Source: Theocolax elegans (Eukaryota > Arthropoda > Insecta > Hymenoptera > Cerocephalidae). Taken from it: a stretch of DNA of 64,000 nt. The stretch spans positions 9,942,943 to 10,006,942 of the forward strand of contig CM047431.1 in the NCBI GenBank assembly GCA_026168455.1. Reading direction: 5' to 3'. The notes beneath the pieces were generated by a model. That model was not told the DNA's origin. It saw only the letters and a program-made list of their open reading frames with translations, and searched no databases. A program made the position numbers and the translations under genes. Shown here one piece after another: positions 41,158-52,259 of this stretch; within the stretch, counting starts at the first letter, position 1; every line of letters starts with the position of its first letter.

Positions 41158-41717
41158 ATAACGAAATCAACCTCAAGATCAACCTCAGCTTGAGCTGCAG
41201 CCAACATTCGTGGTGCATATCTTTTGGGACGCTGTCTAATAGGATTATGACCTTGCACATCAATCTTATGTTGGAATAAATTTGTAGTTCTTAAAACTTC
41301 TGGCGTGGGTGCAATTAATTTGTCTAATATCTTCTGGATTTGCTCCTTTTCTTCTTCAGTCGCCTTAACCAATCCAATTATACTAGCTAGAGCGGGCAAA
41401 CAACCTGGATCATGTTCATACGGGAAAAATTGATACAACTCCCCATCCGGAGTCCACCATGTATCATTCGCATAATCAATTTTTATTTTAAATAACCTTT
41501 GAAAATCTGTACCTAAAATGCACTCATATTGCAATTGATCGGCTACACGGAACGGTAAAACCTTCTGTACTCCATCTACCGTTATCTTTACATCTAACTT
41601 CCCTTGCACAGCTACTGGATTTCCATTTGCCACGTTAACTGCGCTAGATATAAGAGTATACTTTCCCAAAAACTGTTTACCTAATCCTTTTCCTAAATAC
41701 GAATGTAACGAATCCAC
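41154..41717 (-). pseudogene. Gypsy protease C-terminus and RT start, RT core deleted
   Basis: Frame of 187 residues: SYLGKGLGKQFLGKYTLISS, then DQLQYECILGTDFQRLFKIK (the ILGxD motif near the end of aspartic proteases), then TNLFQHKIDVQGHNPIRQRP and KRYAPRMLAAAQAEVD, which is the segment just before the first RT motif. There the RT homology stops and integrase begins. All RT catalytic motifs and RNase H are absent, a deletion of roughly 1.5-2 kb relative to a typical Gypsy pol (inference from family length). Confidence 0.8.
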
Positions 41718-41719
41718 TA

Positions 41720-42514
41720 TCTACTAATCCCATAACTTTCTTTCCATTCAACTCAATCGTAAAAAATAACCTGGGTTCTATTTCTCCTACTACGGAATGT
41801 TGAATAAACGATTCGGGTGCTACAACATAAGAGCTAGACTTCTCACAACTGGCCAATCCATTAATACTTCTTCTCTGTTTTGGGTCATTCTGGTTGGATG
41901 GGGAGGAAACCACGACCTTTACTGATTCCTCCTTTGATCGTTCCCGCTTTCTTTGGCAGATTTGTCGGAACATCTTCCCTTCTGCAAGTTGGACAATTTC
42001 TAAGAACAGTATTTGCCCTACCACAACCCCAACCACAATTACTAGGACACTCTCTACTCGAATGTTCCATAGCCCCACATTTAAAACACAATCCGTTTCC
42101 TTTACTCAAATTTAAAACCGTGGGGGCCGCTGTAGTGGTTTTACTGTTTACTCCAGAGAAACGAGAAATGAATTGGCTCGAGTTGCTTGGATTATTAGTG
42201 GTTTTCGGTTGCCAGTTATTGGTTTTATCTTGGCTTGAATTATTTACATTTCCGGGCTTCCTGGGCGTCGGATTCTTATTGTTGGTAACCATTATCTTAT
42301 TCCTTTCATTGACGAATGGAGTGTGTGACATAGGAACTTGATTTGTGGAGTAGTTAGATTTTGGAACTGAACTGGGAGTAAATCTGGAATTGGACGGATA
42401 GCTGGAATCTGGGGTGGTGGTATTTTGAGGTTTTATATGGTTAGATGGAGGACGATAGGGATGTAATGGTTGCTGGGTAGAAGCTAATTCCTGATATTCG
42501 GCGAATGGTTGCAA
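41720..42514 (-). pseudogene. Gypsy Gag C-terminus (CCHC) and protease start
   Basis: The frame 42514-41885 is Asn/Pro/Ser-rich, then CFKCGAMEHSSREC (perfect zinc knuckle) and CPTCRRED. An overlapping frame 42078-41677 contains FFTIELNGKKVMGLVDSG, the active-site DSG of a retroviral-type protease. A frameshift just after DSG leads into the frame at 41717. Gag binds and packages the RNA; the protease matures the polyprotein. Confidence 0.75.
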
Positions 42515-42588
42515 CGACTCTTCTTGGTGATTACCTATAGGAGCGGTCTAACTGAACTTCCTTCCTTTTGGAGGTATATAAGCAGCAC

Positions 42589-43137
42589 TTAAATACTTAT
42601 TTCCTCCCCCAAACCTTGTGTTCTTGTTTCAATAGATATCCTTAATCTTTCTTGAACAACTTCCATGCAATATTGCAATCTAAAGGACCTTTCGAAATCT
42701 TTATAGCTAGACCAGTTTTTATGTTCTCTCCTGTACCAATACCAAGAATCATCATCCAATACGGAGGGTAAAGCCCGAACAATATCCTCCAAGGATAAAT
42801 TATATGATTCCTTGAACTCAGTCAAGTTCTCCAAAAATGCTTCTAGATCTTGCTTCTTAGTTCCTCTGAACTCCACATGCCACTTCTGTAATAATTCTCC
42901 CGTTCTCTTTTCTCTTAACAAAATGGAGCTATCCCAGCTGGATGAATTCCTTTCACTTCTACTGGTATTATAGTTATTTTCCGGTACGTTATTTGAAAAT
43001 CGGATTCTGGTACTTGTGGCTGGATTGTTTACATTATTTACATTGCTTTCCACCCTAGCTTGATTAATAGGATCTACTCTTGGAATATAGTTCGCTCTGT
43101 TCTTCGTTCCGCTTACAACCATAACCGTTGTGTTCAC
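42589..43137 (-). pseudogene. Gypsy Gag core
   Basis: 182-residue minus-strand frame with ELLQKWHVEFRGTKKQDLEA, FLENLTEFKESYNLSLEDIV and ALPSVLDDDSWYWYRREHKN, then DFERSFRLQY. This is the conserved retrotransposon Gag (capsid) segment. It is preceded by Asn-rich sequence and separated by frame breaks from both neighbours. Confidence 0.75.
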
Positions 43138-43138
43138 T

Positions 43139-44020
43139 CTATCCCATTTTGGTCAGTAATAAAATAGTATTCCAATGGACTCGACCCGTTTTTCTTTCCC
43201 TCATCCTAGGTCGTCCACTAACTAAGGCGGCTGGGATTTCATCTTGATAACTAGCTCGGGTCATGTCACCCCGATGAACATTATTTATATCATAATTGTT
43301 TCTGCCTGGCCTACTTGCTGGGTAAATTCGCAAAAAACTGTTCTCGTATCCAGGCACATCACTGCCCTTTTCATTTATTATTTCAATTGGATTTGCTCAA
43401 GTAAAAATGGAATTAGCGATCGGAAAATACGAAGTGTTATCAGCTCGAATCGTGGAGTAGGCTGGATTTACAGAATTACTTGGTTCCGTCAATGTCATTG
43501 ACCGTTGTGCATAATTAGCTCTTGGTACATTTCGGACCCTTCCTTCGGGGACCGGAAACTGAGTAGATTGGGCTCGAGGGGGAATACTAGGAACTCCATT
43601 CCTTAAATCATCCGATTCCTCTATAGCTATTAACGAATCAGCCTGAGGAGCATTTTCCAATGGAACATCCTGGGTAAGTAAATCTAACACCTGTGGTCGC
43701 CTACTTTGCCATCCAGAAAGTTCATGTTGACTATTCAGGGAAATACTGTTTGTCCGGTTCTTAACGGTACATTATTGATATCCGCTTCTCCTGCCAACAC
43801 ATTATCATTATTTCTCCTTCATACTACTTGAATGTAAAGTATTTGAAGCTGGATTGATTGGAATATAAAAAGACGGCTCTATTTGATTGTCATTATAAAA
43901 TTCCGATTCACTCTCATCGATAGCTGGATTCCATGCTGCTGCCGTCGGACCGTAGTATTGTCGCAATGAATACCGATGAACACGCTCTCTTATCGTCATG
44001 CCATCACAATTACGACTCAA
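43139..44020 (-). pseudogene. Gypsy Gag N-terminal region, broken
   Basis: Three consecutive minus-strand frames (44020-43808, 43690-43397, 43357-43139) rich in Asn, Ser, Pro and Arg, upstream of the Gag core. No domain is recognisable; assignment rests on position. Stops and shifts between them indicate decay. Confidence 0.5.
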
Positions 44021-45122
44021 ACCCTTTTTGTCTGCATACTTGGAGATTTCCTAATCCGTTAATTTATTCAATTTTCTTAAAATAATTCTATTGCCTGCCT
44101 CTACATCTAAACTGACTAAATCTTCTCCATAGGTAATAAACTTAAAGATAACGACCATAGGCTACCCGCCATCTTATCACAATTCTACTTTGGCTGGAAG
44201 AATAAATTATTACCGAACGAAACACGCAATTCCACTAATTATACTCTATAATTAACGCATACTATCTCAGGTAAATGGTTCCTTACTTGGCTCAATACTA
44301 ATACCAGCTCGATTAATTAAATAAAATTCTTAAATAAATATAATACGTAGTCCAGAATTTAGAAACCATTCCAAATCCAAAGCAAGATAAAAAGAACAAA
44401 ACCTGTTGAACCAGTTAGAAGGGAATGAGGTGGAGCTTGAATGAAAATTAATGGTAGAAAAGTTGTCAACAAATAATAAAATTTTACAATTAATAATATT
44501 TTATCAATACCAATAAATAATTACCAACCTTTAAACTGCTTCGGTTACCAGGATAAGTATAAAATTATAATTTTTGATTAATCTCAAACAAAACAAACGT
44601 TACTTTAATAATTAATTATTCGGTCAAAAGAAATAAAATCTAATTTATTTACACAAAAAGAAATTTTATGTATAAAAATTTTATAAAATTCACCTTAATT
44701 GTTAATATAATAAAATATAATGGTAGCTGGAAAATTTATAAACAATATGAGTATTTAAATAAATAAACTTACATAATACATGAGCATGCTCTCTTAGTTA
44801 ATTGTTATTTCAAGCTAGACAAATCATAACAAATTAACACTTTATCGCCGAGCAAAAGCAAATTTCTTTTACATTTATTAATTTAAACTTGCTTAAATAA
44901 TATTTACAAGCATTAAAATAATTTTCACTCAGCCAAAATAATTCTAGTTGACTTACCAAGTCGAAGTAATAAGAAAAATGAAAAAATCACAATTTCCTTG
45001 CACGAGGTAAAAATGGCCGCCCAAAGCCAACTCCTCGGCGTCCTCGTTCATGAATGCGGTAATGGCAAACCACGCGATCCCGAAATTTCCCGATTAAAAT
45101 TTAACACCGGGGTTCTGTCACA
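44021..45122 (-). other. Gypsy 5' leader or flank
   Basis: AT-rich, no frame. The plus strand has TGTCACA at 45116-45122; the minus-strand TGTGACA equals the first seven bases of the candidate LTR, but similarity stops there. No primer site was recognised, so the 5' end of the element is undefined. Confidence 0.35.
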
Positions 45123-45506
45123 CAAGACCTAGGAGTGGGGGTTTGTTGTGTCTCCCCATACATGTGTAATTATTGTATAAGTATTGTATATCTTTTTTCA
45201 ATTTTAAGCCAGGTTTGTCCACTTAATGATCTTTTAAAATGTCTTATCTATTTAGTTGAGAATATATTTATTTGGTATTCATATTTGTTAAAAGTTATAT
45301 TAAATTGTTATTCTGATAAAAAATATACCATCTAATATGATCGGTTTATCACCGATTGCTCATTTGAACTGATCAGAAGATAAGACCAGACATTCACTGT
45401 TGTTTCACCACAATATGAACTACGTGTTTTAATTTTATAACATCAAAGGTTGATTTTAGATGTTTTGTCATGAAAGTGAAATATTCCCACATTTTACTGC
45501 CAATAT
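45123..45506. other. AT-rich region without recognisable gene
   Basis: No feature recognised between the Gypsy element and the TTAA MITE. Confidence 0.4.
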
Positions 45507-45510
45507 TTAA

Positions 45511-45649
45511 CCTTTAGAGGGCCGGGATTTGGGATGGTATATCCTCCATAGAAAAGTGATAAAAAAGGTATCTTATATCATGGATTGGTCATTGACAATG
45601 TGCCCATCATGGGTCGAGCCACTATAGTGGTTTTCCGGCCCTCTAAAGG
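45511..45649. mobile_element. 139-bp piggyBac-type MITE
   Basis: Perfect 15-bp inverted ends CCTTTAGAGGGCCGG / CCGGCCCTCTAAAGG flanked on both sides by TTAA (45507-45510 and 45650-45653). TTAA duplication with CCYTTTA ends is the piggyBac hallmark. It is far too short to encode a transposase. Confidence 0.85.
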
Positions 45650-45898
45650 TTAAAATTAAACTATCTTTCATTATCCAAACAAGGAAAAGTAATAAATGGA
45701 TAGTAAAAATATATAATAACTTGAATTCACTAATAAATACTATTTTCCGATGATTTTCAAATGTATATAAAAAGAAATAAATAAAAAAAATGAAACATAA
45801 AAAGAAGAATTCTATCAATTATTTAAAGATAGTGTATTAAATCAATAATTAATTTTTCTCGGGGTAACATGTTCGCGTCTCGCTATGTCCCCCCACAC

Positions 45899-46168
45899 AA
45901 ATCAAACGCATGCATTCAGCAGCCTTTGTAGCTTCAGATTCCTGGTTTGATCGACATCATTGTATACCGCACATGCATAATCGAAATGGGGAAAGACAAG
46001 TGTTTCTACCAGGCTTTTCCTAAACCCCCGTGACAGAGTCTTCCTATAATAATGCACTGAGTGTAAACCCCAATGTACACGTCTCGAAATTAATAAAACT
46101 TGTTTTGTCCAATCGAGAGAGGGAGAGATTATGACCCCAAACGATTTTAAAAATAACCCCGAACACAA
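45899..46168 (-). pseudogene. Non-LTR reverse transcriptase fragment
   Basis: Minus strand: SFGVIISPSLDWTKQVLLIS, RRVHWGLHSVHYYRKTLSRG and LVETLVFPHFDYACAVYNDV, LQRLLNACV. It is homologous to residues after the RT catalytic centre in the duplicated copies at 1-4533 (SLGVWITPTLDW...VFPHFDYACAVFHD) but clearly diverged, so it is a separate member of the same family. Both ends are truncated. Confidence 0.8.
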
Positions 46169-46255
46169 ATTAAAAATAATAAATAAAAATGCATAACAAT
46201 ATACAAAAGTACATAAAATATCACATAGCTATTGACATAAAATATTGCGCTACTT

Positions 46256-46908
46256 ACAAGGGGAGTACTTGACCTCCGGGAAACGGATCTTATACTAACT
46301 TTGGTATGTCTTTTATAATGAAAAATGTGAAGAAAGCCAAGTTATCTCTTGCCAATAGCCACTTTTACGCGAGTTATTTAACATCTACTAATAATATCAG
46401 TAAAAATTACTTCCAATTTGATCTTTACAATTCGGACAAACAAAAAACCAGAAAAACTTTGAGTTCAAGTAGATATGGTTTGAAAAAAAAGAAGCTCAAA
46501 TTGCTTAATTTGGAGCGAAGTCATGAAGAAAATAAGAAATTAAAGACAATTAGGCCAAAAAAAACAATAAATTTTTCATAAGAAATTTTGGTTAAAATTT
46601 CTTTAATTTCTTATTTTCTTCATGACTTTGCTCCAAATTAAGCAATTTGAGCTTCTTTTTTTCAAACCATATCTACTTGAACTCAACGTTCTTCTGGTTT
46701 TTTGTTAGTGCCTATCTCTATTTGTTTTCGAGTTGTAAACGATCAAATTGGAAGTAATTTTTACGATAATATTAGTAGATGTCGAATAGCTCGCGTAAAA
46801 GTGGCCATTGGCAAGAGATCATTTGGCTTTCTTCATATTTTTATATTATAAAAGACATACCAAAGTTAGGATAAGATCCATTTCTCGGAGGTCAAGTACT
46901 CCCCTTGT
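46256..46908. mobile_element. Foldback element
   Basis: Ends ACAAGGGGAGTACTTGACCT and AGGTCAAGTACTCCCCTTGT are inverted, and the arms (about 310 bp each) pair along nearly their whole length (GGTATGTCTTTTATAAT pairs with ATTATAAAAGACATACC; AAGCTCAAATTGCTTAATTT pairs inverted near 46640). The plus-strand frame 46306-46581 is just the arm read through. No target duplication could be fixed. Confidence 0.8.
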
Positions 46909-47342
46909 CAGTACGTATGTGTAATCAAAATCCGTTCAACGATTTTTTGATATTTGTTTTGAAGATATGACTAGTGCTTATAGAAATGAATTTAAACGAA
47001 CTTTGAGCACAAGAGGAGAAATAAGCTCTTAATTAGCTCGCGCGGAAGAAGCTCGAACGCATAAAAACTTTTGAATAATTAAATTATTTGATTTACAAAG
47101 ATATGAAGTAGTATGTGTATGGATGTGTATGAGATTGTCTATTTTAAATTCGCATATCGTATAAAATAGTATTTGACCGTTTATTTTGAATTTGTATATC
47201 GTATGATAACGGGATCCTGCGATATTTTAGGATTGTTTCACCCTGATTTAGAACTTATTTCGTCTCTAAATCACGTAATTGATTATGAGGATTTTTTCAC
47301 CTCTATGTATTGTGGCACGAAACTTTTTAAGTGTAGATTGAA

Positions 47343-47415
47343 GCGGGCGTCGGGTCTTAAATCCGAGCTCCTTCAAATCCGAAGACGTTCACGCTAACCA
47401 CTGCGCTACGCCCGC
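47343..47415 (-). tRNA. tRNA-like sequence, probably pseudogene or SINE head
   Basis: On the minus strand 73 nt begin GCGGGCG and end CGCCCGC, a perfect 7-bp acceptor stem. TA, then a 4-bp D stem GCGC/GCGT around AGTGGTTA follow; TAGCGCAGTGG is a perfect A box. The T arm TCGGA-TTTAAGA-CCCGA pairs four of five. The middle forms TCTTC/GAAGG around a six-base loop offset from the normal position, so no anticodon can be read and the B box is weak. Confidence 0.5.
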
Positions 47416-47536
47416 ACTGGAGTTATGATGCCTACCGTACATGCGCCGCTTGACGTATCGGTAATGCAGGCATCTTTATATGACAAGTGAATGGTTCCCT
47501 AACAATTGCACCTTGTCATAGTATTAAAGCGATATA

Positions 47537-47570
47537 TATATATGATAGATTCCATGTGAAGTGATCCAGT
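47537..47570 (+). repeat. Single end related to the 15501 foldback element
   Basis: TGATAGATTCCATGTGAAGT following TATA resembles TGGGGTATTCCACGTGAAGT at 15501. The opposite end was not found. Confidence 0.45.
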
Positions 47571-49320
47571 TAAAAAATAGAATTTTGTTTTAATGTATGG
47601 AATCAGTAAAAAATTACTTGCATAGAGTGTAGCTAAATTTTTAGACCTGAATTACAATTAGTACCAAAGCTGTAGCCAATCAAAAAATCGAATTTTTTGA
47701 AAAAATTGACTTTTTGGCCATGTTTATCACTTAATAACTCAAAATCTAACAATTTTTTCTTATATACATTAAACTTGAAAAAGTTTATTAATTTCAAGAA
47801 GAATCAGTTGAAAATTTTCACTTATATTATTTTAAAACTTTGAATATAGTTATAATCAATAAAAACCTTTATAGTAAAAAAAGGGTTGTACGATCAAAAA
47901 TATTTTATGCATCCAAAAATCTAATTCATCGATGATTAATTACCTACAAAATAATGCAAAGTTTGAGTGCGGCAGAGCATTTCAGACAAAGTTATGGTGT
48001 TTTAGGCAAATTTCTTAAAAAAAGAGAGCGAATGCATTTTAAGAAAAAAACAGACTAACCGTATACTTGCATTCAAAAGATTCTAAATTGTTCACGACCG
48101 ATAACAGCACGAGAAAATAAGTACTGTCGGAAAAGTCGATGGCTCGGTCACTGGTGGGCTACGTACGCTCCATCAGCAAGACCTTGAAACAACGTGACTA
48201 TTGTATTGCGATCATGTTGCTCGCGTTGTAAATTGTAACTCGTGTGACTCGAAAATAGTTTAAAAACTACGAATATATTTTAATTGAATTCATCTATAAA
48301 TTGTACTATCATGAATTTATTAATTTAATAATTTTATTAGTAGCAGTTGCCTCACTCGCTAACGCTTGTTCGGCGGCATTTTAGATATTGTAATATTATA
48401 TGTGTAATATTACAGTAAATACACTTAATTTATATAATTATAAAGATTTGTATTTTATATTCATTATAAAGTGTACTATATTAAATATGTTGATATTTTG
48501 GTTTTACTTGTATTAAGTCAATGTGTAAGAGAAAATGGCGGTCTACCTTGCAGACATAGCTCAATAAGAGTATTATAATTTTTTTTATGAAAAAGTAGTA
48601 ATTATTTTTAAAAAGATTTGTGTTTTATATTTATTATTAAGTGTACAATATTACATATGTGGATATTTTGGTATAGTACTTGTATACCAAAATATGACAA
48701 ATTTCCATTGTTTTAAACTCAATTTCTTAATTTTGGGTTAATTAAAAATTAAAGGGTTAAAGTTATGGTGTTTCAAAATCATACGAAAATACAAAAAAAT
48801 TGTTTATTTATTAATATTTGGACCACTAAAACTCCGCTTTATAAAAAAAAAATACTACGAAAATTTGGGGTTCATTATGCTGGCGTGATCACTTGAGCGA
48901 TATTAAAAAAACCTACAGGAACATTTAGCTACTTTTTAGCTAATTTATTACTAATTCTAGTAGTTTATAGCCGTAACCGATCACTTTTTCACTCCGCGGC
49001 ATGCCAGCTTAATAGTTTAGCTGGCCCGACTCTTTAATAACTCTGGTTCTAATAGAGCTACAAATCCGTACTACAGCTCAAAATTTTTAGCCTGTCGAGT
49101 ACTTTCATATAGGCTATCGTCAATTTTCCCCCATTTAAAAGTAACTCCTTTTCATCCCTTGAAAACACTAATTTGACTATAACTATTATATTTTCAGAAA
49201 ATTAAAGAAAATTAGATAAAGTAACCCAAAATATAATTTATTACCACTTCAGATTCTGTTCATCCTCCAAGCACCGTTTATTAACCCTCACTACAGGCTA
49301 GTAAGCTATTTATATAGTAG
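47571..49320. other. AT-rich region without recognisable gene
   Basis: About 1.75 kb with two similar segments (TTTGTATTTTATATTCATTA near 48447 and TTTGTGTTTTATATTTATTA near 48617 followed by GTGTAC and ATATTTTGGT), suggesting a small local duplication. No coding signal. Confidence 0.4.
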
Positions 49321-49324
49321 TAGG

Positions 49325-50450
49325 CTATTTTTCTAAATTTTCAGTTATTTCTTTCCAGTTTGGATTACATGTCATTGTTATAAATAAGTCAGGTTTTCCG
49401 TAATGATTTACCAGACTCATTGAGTCAATATAATTTTGTTTTTAAAATCTTAAACTCCCAACAAAATTTGATGGCAAAATAAACATTTTTCCAATCTTTA
49501 CATTTTTAGATTCTTTTTTTTTATGTAAATAATCCATTACGCTTTTGCATAATCTCTTCTTAAAATATCTTGATTTTTCTTCATAAAATATAATCTTGAT
49601 TGTTCAACTTTTACAAATGCATCAATTTCAAACTGTTGAGAAATTTTTCCCATATTAAGATATGGATTAAATCCATTCTCATAGAAACTCTGTAATTATA
49701 AAATTGTAAACTTGAAATATTGTTATTCGTATATTTGCATTTCATTTTAGGCATCCATCCATATCCTCCATTTGGATAAATAAGTGGGTATGTCATTGGA
49801 TCAGTGTGTTTACTTATTAAAGAAATACTAATTGGAAGTGTCATACTTTGAATGAATAACTATATCTCGTTCTGAAGGAGGCAGTCCATCTTTTTCTACA
49901 AATACCATTGCAACTTCATTACAAATAGTTTCATTGTATATGATTTTATCTAATTTATCATTTTGCTTTATGCACATAGTAACTGTTTTCGGCATATAAC
50001 CAATTTTAGTGCATCATTCTATTTCTTCTTTTTCTACTTCATACATCATTTTATAAGCTTCAGCATATGGATTAACATGCCTAATTAAGCTATCTAATTG
50101 ACATAACAAATCTAATTTTGTATCTAAATTATTTTTTGAACTTTTTCATTCGGCTGTAGCTAATTAATTATCGAGGACATATAATTGTCCATATTTCCGA
50201 GCCTTACTTTCATTTGAATGTAATGCAAAAACATTGTGATATATTTGATGACAAATTCTTATAATTTGCGGTCCACTGCTAGATAACTTGTCATAATTAG
50301 CTCCAAAGCTTGCAAAAGCTAAAGCATTATTATATATTCGAATATTTTTTCGAAAATTAGTACTATCTTCTGACGTACCTGTAGCTAATTGCTTTAATTT
50401 TTCTGGATAAGGAGGAAGTTTTGGCAAGTCTACTTTTCCCTTGCGACAAC
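49325..50450 (-). pseudogene. Helitron Rep/helicase N-terminal domain, truncated
   Basis: Minus strand from 50450: CRKGKVDLPKLPPYPEKLKQ, NFRKNIRIYNNALAFASFGA, IIRICHQIYHNVFALHSNES and YGQLYVLDN; then in broken frames VNPYAEAYKMMYEVEKEE, EVAMVFVEKDGLPPSERDIV, TYPLIYPNGGYGWMPKMKC, FNPYLNMGKISQQFEIDAFV and, near 49400, GKPDLFITMTCNPNWKEITE. This is the Helitron_like_N region of the rolling-circle transposase. The sequence ends just before the HUH nickase motif, and the helicase is absent. Confidence 0.85.
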
Positions 50451-50777
50451 AATTAGAAAATTCTTTACCTTTCGTATATTCAAAAGCAAATGCTTAGCAT
50501 TGCAATATTTACGAGTTTTAGATATATAACCTATATTGTTTTTGACAATTATTTTCTCATCAAAATCTACATTGCCTATTCGACCAATTATATTGGATTT
50601 ATTTAATAATTTTAGATTTTGTTCATTATTAATTAAGATACGATTCTTTAATACTTTTAAATTTATATCTCTTTTTGTAATAATTGGTTCATCATATATG
50701 TTATAAAATTTTCCATCGTTAATTTTTAATTTTTCAAGTAACATGATTGGCATTTCCATGTTTTTGTCACTTTTCAT
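50430..50777 (-). pseudogene. Helitron N-terminal leader segment
   Basis: The 115-residue frame immediately upstream of the Helitron domain (LLEKLKINDGKFYNIYDEPI, KNRILINNEQNLKLLNKSNI, YCNAKHLLLNIRKVKNFLIV) is in line with Rep and probably the variable N-terminal part. No separate domain recognised. Confidence 0.5.
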
Positions 50778-50879
50778 ACATTTGCGCCTTTTTAAATTCT
50801 CATATAAGAATTTGCACTAATTTATCGATATCTTTTTTTTATCCTTGATTAATAAATTTGTTTTCAATTTTTTATTTTC

Positions 50880-51233
50880 TTTTTTATTACATTGGCCACT
50901 GTCATCATTATAATAAGCTTCTTTTTTTCGCAATGCTTCTTTTTCTCGATCATTTTTTAATTGGTCATCGTTCATTGATTGTCTTTTCAACATGGTTTAC
51001 TGTTTTTTCTTTAGTATTTTTTCTTGTATTTTGCCATCGTTAGTAATTTTACTTTTTTTATAAGCTTCTTTTTTTCGCAATGCTTCTTTTTCTAGTTCTT
51101 TTTTAATTTCGTCACTATTCATTGTTTGCCTTTTCAACATGTTTCGCTGTTTTCTTTTTAGTTGCTTTTCTTCTATATCATTTAATTGTTTAGTTTTATT
51201 TTCTTGACAGAGAACTATAAGTTGGGATTTCAT
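50880..51233 (-). pseudogene. Helitron Lys/Glu-rich N-terminal repeats
   Basis: Minus-strand frame with two diverged repeats: LKRQTMNSDEIKKELEKEAL-RKKEAYKK and, after a stop near 50999, LKRQSMNDDQLKNDREKEAL-RKKEAYYN. Highly charged and likely coiled-coil, as is common before the Helitron_like_N domain. A stop codon and frame break mark decay. Confidence 0.6.
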
Positions 51234-51410
51234 AGTCTATTTTCATTGGAGTAATAGGATCAACGCAAACTATTTTATCTGTATTATATAAGTTCATTAT
51301 TTTTTGTTCAAAAGTTGGTCTATTATTTTAATTTCTGCTGCATTGAAATTTAATTTTTTTTTATTAAAATTATAACTATGAATGACGTTTCTTTTGATTG
51401 GTATTATTAA

Positions 51411-51415
51411 AACGT
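51411..51415. repeat. Possible 5-bp target duplication, left
   Basis: AACGT here and at 52254-52258 flank the GC-rich insertion. Confidence 0.5.
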
Positions 51416-52253
51416 ATAACAGGCGCGTGTTCCGAAACGCGCGATAGCCCGTAATCTCAAAAACCGCGTAACCACGTGATTATGCGCGATCGCGCAACGT
51501 CGCGAAGGGCCGCGAGACACCGAGTCTCGAGCAGTCCGTTTCTGGCCGGAACCCGATTAGGTACGCGATCCCGACACGAGCGAGAGTGAATGAGAAAAAG
51601 AGAGAGAGAAATCAAGTGCAAGATTAGTTTTGCAGCGAGCACTAAAAGTATAAGGCGCTACTCGGCCTTCTCGCGCACGCGGTAAATCGGTTAGGCCACA
51701 CGGGACGGTTGCCGATCAACGCGTATTTCCCGCGCACCGCGAACTCGCCGCGCTATTGCGTACGACCCCGAGGTCGACCGTATCACCTTTTTCTTGTTGT
51801 AGTTTGTAGCGCAACCGAGCGCTAATATCATGTAAATATCACTAATACTTATTTTTGTTCACCTAGAATATGCGCTTAGTTTATTAATTATTATACTCTC
51901 GTTTAGTTATTCTCGAGACCTCGTATCCCTGTCCTGCTTACCCAGCCGCCTCCGCGGGCGCGCATTCTGAGCGGCCGAGCCTCGTGTACTTCAATAGGCA
52001 CGAGCACCCGGAAAGTATATTCTCTTTCCTCCTGTCCCGAGTGTGACTCGGTTTTGGCGATTCTCCTCGCGGTGGAGAATCGCTATCGTTGTTAGCGGCG
52101 CATCACCGGGATATCGTGTTTGCACCACGGCTAACGTCCATGCGCGATATCGCGGCATCGAGGGACACGGCAGCGCGGCACGTAGGTCGCGCAGGTAAGT
52201 CCGCTCGACAGCGGCGCTCGATGAGGAGCATCGGCTAGGATCGCCCCGTTACA
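51416..52253 (-). mobile_element. Solo-LTR-like insertion in the ULP protease gene
   Basis: 838 bp of CpG-rich DNA in an AT-rich host, minus-strand start TGTAACGGGGCG, minus-strand end GCGCCTGTTAT, flanked by AACGT. It splits the protease frame, which reads to 52260 on one side and resumes near 51410 (LIIPIKRNVIHSYNFNKKK). TG start, length and 5-bp duplication suggest a solo LTR; the other end is TAT rather than CA. The TGTAACG start resembles LTR ends at 5424 and 37424. Confidence 0.5.
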
Positions 52254-52259
52254 AACGTT

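Noticed and set aside
45116..45122. TGTCACA as the outer boundary of a Gypsy 5' LTR
   Set aside because: Only seven bases match the 3' LTR candidate; adjacent sequence is unrelated.
46306..46581. 91-residue Lys-rich frame
   Set aside because: It is one arm of a foldback element; the other arm gives the mirror sequence.
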